Below are positions 58,550-64,000 of a stretch of 64,000 bases of DNA, in pieces. This DNA comes from Streptomyces olindensis. Its GTDB lineage: Bacteria; Actinomycetota; Actinomycetes; Streptomycetales; Streptomycetaceae. The notes under the pieces were generated by a model. It was not told where the DNA came from, ran no database searches, and saw only the letters and a program-made list of their open reading frames with translations. How positions within the stretch are numbered: the stretch's first letter is position 1; every line of letters begins with the position of its first letter. The position numbers and the translations under genes were made by a program. Location: assembly GCA_000696115.1 (NCBI GenBank), contig JJOH01000092.1:1-64000 (forward strand), in the 5' to 3' direction.

Positions 58550-58902
58550 GACGGCGCAACCTCGATCCCCGTCTGGTTGGGCCACAGCAGGTCGAGCGTC
58601 CGCCGCAGGGCGGCCGGCGGCCGGCGCACCACGAACCGACGGCCGTCACCCAGCTGCCCGGCGGCGGCCGCGAGCGCACCGGCGCCCGCGACGTCGACGA
58701 ACGTCACATCGGACAGCTCCAGGTAGTACACGTCCTCACCTTCACGAACGGCCTGCTCCAGTACACCTTCCCAGATCGCACGTGTCGTCAGGCCGACCTC
58801 CCCCGCGGCCCGGACGCCCCGCCGCCCGGCCAGCGGGAACACCGCCAGGCCCGGCGCGGGGCCGCAGGGCCCGGTGGCGGGCACCGGATACTGAGTGTTC
58901 AC
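58546..58902 (-). CDS. STAS-domain protein (anti-sigma antagonist type)
   Basis: A 118-residue STAS protein: DVYYLELSDVTFVDVAGAGA is the core strand and helix start, followed by RFVVRRPPAALRRTLDLL. The residue just before the conserved Gly, Ser in phosphorylatable antagonists (DSSG), is Ala here (DVAG), so regulation by phosphorylation at the classical site is unlikely. GTG 58902 follows GGGGAGAGG; an ATG at 58959 is possible but lies within the predicted promoter. Pair partner of the MEDS-ATPase. Confidence 0.8.
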   Translation of the reverse strand: MNTQYPVPATGPCGPAPGLAVFPLAGRRGVRAAGEVGLTTRAIWEGVLEQAVREGEDVYYLELSDVTFVDVAGAGALAAAAGQLGDGRRFVVRRPPAALRRTLDLLWPNQTGIEVAPS

Positions 58903-58935
58903 GCCCTCTCCCCACGTTCCTGGACCACAGCGCTC

Positions 58936-58961
58936 GTACCCGTCCCGGGACAAGCTCATTC
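58936..58961 (-). promoter_or_regulatory. Possible sigma-B-type promoter of the STAS/MEDS operon
   Basis: On the minus strand GAAT (58961-58958), 16 bp, GGGTAC (58941-58936). It fits the relaxed Streptomyces sigma-B pattern GNNT-N14-16-GGGTAY, though GTTT would be better. The start point would lie some 20 nt before the GTG at 58902. Confidence 0.45.
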
Positions 58962-58980
58962 CCCCGTTCCGTGTGTAGTA

Positions 58981-58992
58981 CGCCGTACGGCG
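58981..58992. promoter_or_regulatory. 12-bp palindrome in the divergent STAS/ANTAR region
   Basis: CGCCGTACGGCG, a perfect self-complementary sequence between the two divergent stress-regulator genes. Possible regulator site; nothing else supports it. Confidence 0.3.
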
Positions 58993-59088
58993 GGCAGGCG
59001 CACCTCACACCGACGTCCACGGGGGCGAATGACGTCGTGCAGTCCGGCGAGACGAACGACGACCGACGAGGACCGACAAGGCGGTGAC

Positions 59089-59835
59089 ATGACGTCAGCG
59101 GCATCACCACATCTCACAGGAGGGCTGAACACCCTGGTCATCCGTGGCCGCGTCGATGCGGACCGTGCCGAGCTCGCCCCGCGGGGTGAACTCGTCCACG
59201 GCTGCGCGGACATCCTGGCCAGAACCCTGTCCGACCTGCCGCCCACCGTCACCCGGGTCGACCTGGACATGGGGGACGTGCACTTCATGGACACGGCCGG
59301 ACTCCAGTTCCTCGACGTGCTCGGGGACCACGCCCGGCAGCGGTCGCTGACGGTCACGCTCACGAACTGGAACGGCCAGCCGCGCCGGATCCTGGAGCTG
59401 GCGGGGCTGGACCCCACCGATCCGCTGGCCGGCCCGGACACCACCGGCCCGGACGGCACCGACCCCGCCCGGCCCACGGGCCACGACCCGGCCCCGGGCC
59501 CCGTGCCGCCGACGGCTCCCGCCTCCTCGGCGGTCGCCATGGAACGCGCCGAGCGCCTGCACATCCTCCAGGAGGAGGTCGAGCAGCTTCGTCAGGCCAT
59601 CGTCTCCCGCCCGGTCATCGACCAGGCCCGGGGCATCCTCATGGCCACCCACGGCTGCACGTCCGACGAGGCCTGGCACATCCTCCGGGAGACCTCCCAG
59701 CTCTCCAACACCAAGCTCCGCGAGGTCGCCGCCGCGGTCACGGCCGGCGCGGAGGCCGACGGCCCGGCGCCGCCTCCCGAACTCCGCACAGCCCTGCAGA
59801 GGGCCCTCGCGCGACGCCGCCCCCAGCCGGGCTGA
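59089..59835 (+). CDS. STAS-ANTAR regulator
   Basis: A 248-residue protein: an N-terminal STAS domain (about 15-110, RVDLDMGDVHFMDTAGLQFL), a Pro/Thr/Gly-rich linker, then an ANTAR RNA-binding domain (about 160-215) with a coiled lead helix HILQEEVEQLRQAIVSRPVI, the core DQARGILMATHGCTSDEAWH and SNTKLREVAAAV. ANTAR proteins prevent transcription termination by binding paired hexaloop hairpins; the STAS part would bring in partner control. As in its neighbour, DTAG replaces the phosphorylated DSSG. ATG 59089 after AAGGCGG. Divergent from the STAS/MEDS pair. Confidence 0.85.
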   Translation: MTSAASPHLTGGLNTLVIRGRVDADRAELAPRGELVHGCADILARTLSDLPPTVTRVDLDMGDVHFMDTAGLQFLDVLGDHARQRSLTVTLTNWNGQPRRILELAGLDPTDPLAGPDTTGPDGTDPARPTGHDPAPGPVPPTAPASSAVAMERAERLHILQEEVEQLRQAIVSRPVIDQARGILMATHGCTSDEAWHILRETSQLSNTKLREVAAAVTAGAEADGPAPPPELRTALQRALARRRPQPG

Positions 59836-59973
59836 GTCCCCGGCGAGCCGTTCGCCGAGCCGCCCGACCCAGGGGCCCGGCGAGCGGCCGTCGCCGGTAA
59901 AACCCCTCTGACCGGCCTCTGAGCCTCTCCCCCACACTCCTCGCACGCAGCCGTGCGCTCCGCACCCCCGGCC

Positions 59974-59998
59974 GTTTGTGCGGAAACCCGGCGGGTAC
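59974..59998 (+). promoter_or_regulatory. Sigma-B-type promoter before the ferritin-like gene
   Basis: GTTT (59974-59977), 15 bp, GGGTAC (59993-59998): an exact fit to the Streptomyces sigma-B consensus GNNT-N14-16-GGGTAY. The start point would be about 35 nt ahead of the ATG at 60041. It implies osmotic or oxidative stress induction of the ferritin-like operon. Confidence 0.7.
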
Positions 59999-60040
59999 CC
60001 GGCGGCGGCCCGCTCCGGCCCTCTGCCGAGGAGTACCCTC

Positions 60041-61231
60041 ATGGGTTTCAACCCTCTCGAGCACCAAGGCATCCCCCTGGACCGTCAGCTCCGCAGCTGG
60101 CGGGAGCTGGACGTCGAGCCCATCGACCCGGACCACGCCGACCCGCGGATCATCACGATGAACGGCATCGAGGTCGAGGCGATCCTGTTCAGCCACCAGT
60201 TCGCCCGCCGCTGCCCCGACCCGGAGGTCAAACGGCAGCTGGCGGAGGTCCGCTACATCGAGCACCAGCAGCAGAAGACCGTCAACTGGCTGCTCCCGGG
60301 CCTCGCCTCCGTCCTGGAGACGACCATCGCCTACGAGCAGGTCGCCGTGGACCTCACCGGCTGGATCGCCCGCCACGAGCCCGACCCGTATCTGAAGCAG
60401 GCCTACGAGTTCGGTGTGCTGGAGGACTTCGACCACCTGTACCGGTACGCCAACCTCTACGAGATGATCGAGCACCGCAAGGCGGAGTCGATCGTCGACA
60501 ACCTCACCGAGGTCATGCCGGGCCGGCCGACGAAGTTCCACCACCGCCACCCGCACGACAACGTGCGCGAGCCGTACGACCGTTCCACCACGAACCCGCT
60601 GTCGAAGCTGCACGCCCTGACCATCATGTCGGCGGAGCAGCAGACCATGAACTTCTACATGAACGTCGGCCCCCAGTACATGGAGCCGATCGCCCGCCGG
60701 CTCTACCAGGAGATCGGCCTCATTGAGGAGGAGCACGTCACCCACTACGAGTCGCTCGTCGACCCCGGGGAGACGTGGTGGGAGCAGCTCGTCAACCACG
60801 AGTACAACGAGTGCTACCTGTACCACTCCTTCATGGAGCAGGAGCCGGACCCGAAGGTGCGGGCGATCTGGGAGCTGCACCTGAACATGGAGCTCGAACA
60901 CCTGCGGATCGCCTGCGACCTGATGCGCCGCCACGACGGCCGTGAACCGCGGGAGATCCTCGCCCCGGAGCTGCCGAACGTCCTCACGTTCGAGCAGAAC
61001 AAGGTGTTCGTCCGCGACCTGCTGGACACCCAGATCGATCTGACCACCCTGGGCACCGGCTACGTCCAGGACGCGCACGAGCGGTTCCAGCGCATGCAGG
61101 AGCAGATCCACGGCGGCGAGGAGCCGCCCAGCGAGCGCGTGTTGGCCCAGCACCGCGAGATGTTCGGCCGTGAGTACCGCGTCGAGACCGAGGGCGGCCA
61201 CCCCGACCTCGCCTCCCGGGAGAGGGACTGA
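60041..61231 (+). CDS. Ferritin-like superfamily protein of unknown role
   Basis: A 396-residue, helix-rich protein. ExxH pairs expected for a di-iron centre are visible: VRYIEHQQQKT, IEEEHVTHYE and MELEHLRIA, plus a further EYNECYLYHSFMEQE. The N-terminal LEHQGIPLDRQLRSWRELDV and VLEDFDHLYRYANLYEM blocks occur in a conserved actinobacterial family that I know only as ferritin-like. It could be an oxidase or a peroxide-detoxifying iron protein. ATG 60041 lies after GAGGAG-type sequence and 43 nt from a sigma-B promoter. The next gene, a hemerythrin, follows one base after its stop. Confidence 0.8.
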   Translation: MGFNPLEHQGIPLDRQLRSWRELDVEPIDPDHADPRIITMNGIEVEAILFSHQFARRCPDPEVKRQLAEVRYIEHQQQKTVNWLLPGLASVLETTIAYEQVAVDLTGWIARHEPDPYLKQAYEFGVLEDFDHLYRYANLYEMIEHRKAESIVDNLTEVMPGRPTKFHHRHPHDNVREPYDRSTTNPLSKLHALTIMSAEQQTMNFYMNVGPQYMEPIARRLYQEIGLIEEEHVTHYESLVDPGETWWEQLVNHEYNECYLYHSFMEQEPDPKVRAIWELHLNMELEHLRIACDLMRRHDGREPREILAPELPNVLTFEQNKVFVRDLLDTQIDLTTLGTGYVQDAHERFQRMQEQIHGGEEPPSERVLAQHREMFGREYRVETEGGHPDLASRERD

Positions 61232-61232
61232 C

Positions 61233-61802
61233 ATGGCCGGAATCACCGCGAGCGACGCCGACGTCGTGGCCCTGCTCATGCGCCGGCACGGTGACATCCG
61301 CAACCTCTTCGACGAGGTCGAGCGGGCCACCGGGGACGAGCGCCGGGCCGCCTTCCGCCGGCTGGTCCAGCTGCTGGCCGTGCACGAGACGGCCGAGGAG
61401 GAGGTCGTCCGCCCTTTCACCCGGGCCAACGTGCCGGGCGGCGAGCAGGTCGTGGCGGACCGGCTGCACGAGGAGCGGGAGGCGAAGGAGCTGCTGTCCC
61501 GGCTGGACGGCATGGACACCGACGACCCGAAGTTCCTGCCGGAACTCCTCGCCCTGCGCCTGGACGTGATGGCGCACGCCCGCGCCGAGGAACGCTACGA
61601 GTTCACCCACATCCGGCGGCACGCGGACCAGGCCCGCCTGGCGTCGATGGCCTCGGCCCTGAAGGCCGCCGAGGCCATGGCCCCCACCCACCCGCATCCC
61701 GGTACGGAGTCCGCGGTCAGGAACCTCACGCTCGGCCCGCTCGCGGCCGTCGTCGACCGCACCCGGGACGCCGTCCGCAAGGCCCTGGGCAAGGACGGGT
61801 GA
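61233..61802 (+). CDS. Hemerythrin HHE-domain protein
   Basis: A 189-residue protein. Residues 8-140 are a four-helix HHE cation-binding domain: ALLMRRHGDIRNLFDEVE, LVQLLAVHETAEEEVVRP, RLHEEREAKELL and VMAHARAEERYEFTHIRR provide the His and Glu ligands for two irons. The C-terminal tail (about 145-189) has PTHPHPGTES. Such proteins bind oxygen or nitric oxide, and several are sigma-B dependent in streptomycetes. It starts one base after the ferritin-like stop, and the DUF2243 start overlaps its stop (GTGA). Confidence 0.88.
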   Translation: MAGITASDADVVALLMRRHGDIRNLFDEVERATGDERRAAFRRLVQLLAVHETAEEEVVRPFTRANVPGGEQVVADRLHEEREAKELLSRLDGMDTDDPKFLPELLALRLDVMAHARAEERYEFTHIRRHADQARLASMASALKAAEAMAPTHPHPGTESAVRNLTLGPLAAVVDRTRDAVRKALGKDG

Positions 61803-62245
61803 CGTACCGCCGGTCGCTGGCCGGCGGGGCGCTGTCCGGGGTCGGCGTCGCCGCGTTCGTCGACGAGACCGTCTTCCACCAGCTGCTCCACTGGCACCAC
61901 TTCTACGACAGGTCCACCCCCGACGTGGGGCTGGTCTCCGACGGCCTGTTCCACGCCGGGGGCTGGCTGGCCATGGTGGCGGGCCTGTTCCTCTACGCCG
62001 ACCTGCGCCGCAGGGGTGGCCCGCTGCGACCCGCGTGGTGGTCCGGCTTCTGCCTGGGCCTCGGCGGGTTCCAGCTCTACGACGGCACCGTCCAGCACAA
62101 GCTGCTGCGCCTGCACCAGATCCGCTACGAGGTCGATCCGCGGCCGTACGACTGGACGTGGAACGTCGTCGCGGCCCTGTTCCTGGTGGCCGGCCTGCTG
62201 CTGTGGCGCCGGGCCCGGCGCGCCGGGCGCGGGGGGCCGCGGTGA
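61799..62245 (+). CDS. DUF2243 membrane protein
   Basis: A 148-residue protein with four membrane helices. DUF2243 is identified by the stretch FVDETVFHQLLHWHHFYD near the start, VGLVSDGLFHAGGWLAMVAG, GGFQLYDGTVQHKLLRLHQI and a final helix VVAALFLVAGLLLWRR. Many His residues sit at the membrane border and could bind heme or metal. Coupled to the hemerythrin by GTGA and to the CtaG-like gene by GTGA. In other actinomycetes DUF2243 and CtaG-like genes also pair, hinting at a redox unit. Confidence 0.85.
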   Translation: MTYRRSLAGGALSGVGVAAFVDETVFHQLLHWHHFYDRSTPDVGLVSDGLFHAGGWLAMVAGLFLYADLRRRGGPLRPAWWSGFCLGLGGFQLYDGTVQHKLLRLHQIRYEVDPRPYDWTWNVVAALFLVAGLLLWRRARRAGRGGPR

Positions 62246-63039
62246 CGACCCCGGGCGCCCTGCCCGTCGTCGTGCTCCTGTGCTGCCTGCTCTACACGGC
62301 GGCCGCCGCCCGGCTGCGGCACCGCGGCGACCGCTGGCCCGTGCGGCGGGACGCGGGGTTCTGGCTGGGCGGCGGCCTGCTCGTGGCCGCGTTCGCCGTG
62401 CCGTGGCAGGCGTGGCTGCCGCCGTTCACCGCGCACATGGCCGCCCATCTGACGGCCGGTATGGCGGCCCCGCTGCCGGTCGTCCTCGCCCGCCCCGTGA
62501 CGCTGGCCCTGCGCACCCTGCCCGCACCCGGCCGCCGCGCCCTGGTCGCCCTGACCCGCTCCCGCCCCGTCACGGCCCTGGTCTTCCCGCCCGTCGCCGC
62601 CGCGCTGGACATCGGCGGCCTGTGGCTCCTGTACCGCGCTCCCCTGTCTCCCGCCCTCCACCACCACTCCCTGCTGTACGTCCACCTGTTCGCGGCCGGG
62701 ACGCTGTTCACCTTCGCCCTGCTGGCCGTGGACCCGATCCGCCACCGGCCGGGCCTCCCGCTGCGGGCCGGCACCCTGCTGGCGGCCGCCGCGGCCCACG
62801 CCGTCCTCGCCAAGGGCCTGTGGGCCGCACCCCCGCCCGGCACCACCCCCACCCCCTCCGACCTGCACCTCGCGTCGCAGGTCATGTACTACGGCGGTGA
62901 CGTGGTGGAGATCGCCCTGGCCGTGCTGCTGGCCGGCCAGTGGTACCGCGCGCAGGGCCGGGCGCTCGCCCGCCGTGGTGCGGCGCGGCCCAGGGGGGTA
63001 CTCAGCCGACGACAGCGACCTCAGGAGGCACCGCCATGA
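62242..63039 (+). CDS. Cytochrome c oxidase assembly-like membrane protein (CtaG/caa3 type)
   Basis: A 265-residue protein with about seven hydrophobic helices. Family marks: FTAHMAAHLTAGMAAPLPVV, ALDIGGLWLLYR, LHHHSLLYVHLFAAGTLFTF and QVMYYGGDVVEIALAVLLAG. CtaG proteins deliver copper to cytochrome oxidase; the His-rich loop HHHSLLYVH suits this. As no oxidase genes are present, it may work with the DUF2243 protein on another heme/copper target. GTG 62242 overlaps the DUF2243 stop. Confidence 0.8.
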   Translation: MTTPGALPVVVLLCCLLYTAAAARLRHRGDRWPVRRDAGFWLGGGLLVAAFAVPWQAWLPPFTAHMAAHLTAGMAAPLPVVLARPVTLALRTLPAPGRRALVALTRSRPVTALVFPPVAAALDIGGLWLLYRAPLSPALHHHSLLYVHLFAAGTLFTFALLAVDPIRHRPGLPLRAGTLLAAAAAHAVLAKGLWAAPPPGTTPTPSDLHLASQVMYYGGDVVEIALAVLLAGQWYRAQGRALARRGAARPRGVLSRRQRPQEAPP

Positions 63040-63170
63040 GCGAGCAGACCCCGTCCCAGGCCGAGGGCGACCGCGACGACGAGCAGGACACCACTCCCCG
63101 GCCCACCCCGTCCCAGGCGGAGGGCGACCAGGACGAGAGCGACACGGAGGACGACGACACGGCGTCTTAG
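63036..63170 (+). CDS. 44-residue acidic repeat peptide
   Basis: MSEQTPSQAEGDRDDEQDTT followed by a second PTPSQAEGDQDESD unit and a run of acids. Highly charged, no hydrophobic part, surely disordered. The ATG overlaps the CtaG-like stop (ATGA) and follows AGGAGG, so it is well translated as the last gene of the stress operon. Possible roles: metal or cation buffer, or chaperone-like stress peptide; no family known. Confidence 0.65.
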   Translation: MSEQTPSQAEGDRDDEQDTTPRPTPSQAEGDQDESDTEDDDTAS

Positions 63171-63222
63171 ACAGGGACGACACCGCGTCGAAGACCGGGA
63201 CGACACGGCGTCGGAGACAGGC
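63154..63222. repeat. Three tandem 23-bp repeats
   Basis: Units at 63154-63176, 63177-63199 and 63200-63222 begin with ACGACACSGCGTC and end with AGAC-GG. The first unit contains the stop of the acidic peptide gene. They may have grown from the acidic repeat and could act as a transcription-end structure before the next gene. Confidence 0.75.
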
Positions 63223-63257
63223 ACGCCGCCGCACGCCCAGGACGTACCGTCCTCGGT

Positions 63258-64000
63258 GTGAGCGATGTGCCTCCCGCGACCGCAGCACCGGCAGACGGAC
63301 GCGAGCCCTCCGCACCGCCGGTCACCGGCGACGACCCGGCACTGCGGGCGGCCTACCGCCTGTGCCGGCGCCGGACCAGAGCCGAGGACCCGGCGGAGTA
63401 CGCGCTGATCCAGCTGGTGCCCGCGCCCCTGCGCCCGGCGCTGCACGCCCTGTGGGCGGCGGCCAACGCCCTCGACGACCTGGGCGACGACCGCACCGCG
63501 CCGGCTGCCGAGCGGGCCGCCCGGGTCGAGGCCTGGATCACCGCCCTGCACCGCGAACTGCCCACCGGGACGAGCCCGGACCCGGTCCGCCGCGCCCTGG
63601 TGGACACGGCGACCCGCTGGCGCCTGGACCTGTCCGAACTGCACGACGCCATGACCCAGGTCCGGGACGACACCGACGGCCGGCGCTTCGGCGACTGGAC
63701 CGCGTGGCGCGCCTGGGGCCGGGACAACCTGCTGCCCTGGTTCGGCCAGGTCCGCACCGTCTTCGACCGCTCCGGCGTTCCCGTGGCGCTGCGCCTGGAC
63801 ACGCGGGAGAGCTACGAGGAGTTCCTCGACGGCGTCCGGCTCACCGACATCCTCAGCGACCTGTCCGCCGACCTCGCCCAGGGCGACCTCCTCCTGCCCG
63901 AGGAGGCGCTCGACCGGCACCCCGGGTCGGTGGACGACCTGGTGCGCCGCCGCTGGAGTCCCGCCGTGGCCGCCCTGGTCACGGACCTGACCGGACTGGC
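63258..64000 (+). CDS. Squalene/phytoene synthase family protein (5' part)
   Basis: From GTG 63258 the frame is open to the window end (247 codons seen). After a short polar leader it reads LRAAYRLCRRRTRAEDPAEY, the first Asp-rich motif ALDDLGDDR (two Asp separated by three), and later RLTDILSDLSADLAQGDLLL, the second Asp-rich helix with following LPEEAL. These are marks of trans-isoprenyl diphosphate synthases that join two C15 or C20 units head-to-head. Which product is made cannot be decided; hopanoid or carotenoid pathways are possible. Another in-frame GTG at 63267 is an alternative start. Confidence 0.82.
   Translation, partial: MSDVPPATAAPADGREPSAPPVTGDDPALRAAYRLCRRRTRAEDPAEYALIQLVPAPLRPALHALWAAANALDDLGDDRTAPAAERAARVEAWITALHRELPTGTSPDPVRRALVDTATRWRLDLSELHDAMTQVRDDTDGRRFGDWTAWRAWGRDNLLPWFGQVRTVFDRSGVPVALRLDTRESYEEFLDGVRLTDILSDLSADLAQGDLLLPEEALDRHPGSVDDLVRRRWSPAVAALVTDLTGL

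Noticed and set aside
63154..63222. CRISPR-like repeat
   Set aside because: Direct tandem repeats without spacers.

Overview
The window looks like chromosomal DNA of a Streptomyces or very close relative. Base composition is extremely G+C-rich with strong third-position G/C bias, GTG and TTG starts with purine-rich ribosome sites are common, genes are packed with ATGA/GTGA overlaps, and the rare leucine codon TTA occurs in only a few places. Lineage-typical families are present: a WhiJ-type XRE/DUF397 pair, MEDS-ATPase/STAS/ANTAR regulators, a MatB almost identical in feel to the S. coelicolor enzyme, MAB_1171c-type membrane proteins and SAV_2336-type proteins. No rRNA, tRNA or CRISPR was seen.

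Layout. 0-2.8 kb: end of a Pro-rich gene, then a two-gene secreted arabinanase operon (two GH43 enzymes, one with a CBM13). 2.8-4.5 kb: WhiJ-like developmental cluster (RsbW-like ATPase, XRE regulator, DUF397) around a 27-bp perfect palindrome. 4.6-7.0 kb: EACC1 membrane adaptor plus a caspase fused to a phytase-like esterase domain, a predicted conflict or suicide module. 7.1-10.2 kb: small accessory genes, a decayed transposase and a DUF4360 secreted protein. 10.4-20.4 kb: plant cell-wall sugar region: GH35 beta-galactosidase, a secreted propeller-like protein, and an ABC transporter-GH43-GH51 operon whose promoter/operator is a near copy of that of the first arabinanase operon 17.5 kb away. 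20.5-24 kb: ImmA/IrrE-like metallopeptidase, MAB_1171c membrane protein, FAD oxidoreductase. 24.3-25.9 kb: IclR regulator with an SMP-30 lactonase. 26-28 kb: small membrane adaptor resembling EACC1, overlapping an unknown HExxH protein. 28-29.5 kb: PucR-type regulator and a small membrane protein.

29.6-41 kb: DUF3068/PorA-like protein and a long, tightly coupled envelope glycoconjugate operon (GT4, methyltransferases, AftD-like arabinofuranosyltransferase, condensation-like acyltransferase, DMT transporter, Trm112-like, FkbM). 41-43.7 kb: ATP-grasp protein and a MerR-PP2C fusion with a MerR-style promoter. 43.7-48.8 kb: malonate uptake and activation (GntR, MatC, MatB, carboxyltransferase) with two matching GntR palindromes. 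48.9-56.4 kb: a four-gene cassette of Trypco1, trypsin-VMAP-C, MoxR ATPase and a giant vWA/pseudokinase/winged-helix/HAD protein, the last with a one-base frameshift. 56.5-63.2 kb: MreB-like protein, MEDS-ATPase/STAS/ANTAR stress regulators, and a probably sigma-B-type operon (ferritin-like, hemerythrin, DUF2243, CtaG-like, acidic peptide). The right edge cuts a squalene/phytoene synthase gene.

Most striking are three predicted protease-centred conflict modules in one 50-kb stretch (caspase, HExxH, trypsin), two paired with small EACC-type membrane adaptors and one organised around the VMAP-MoxR-vWA ternary design. All functional statements are read from sequence and family knowledge; no searches were run.
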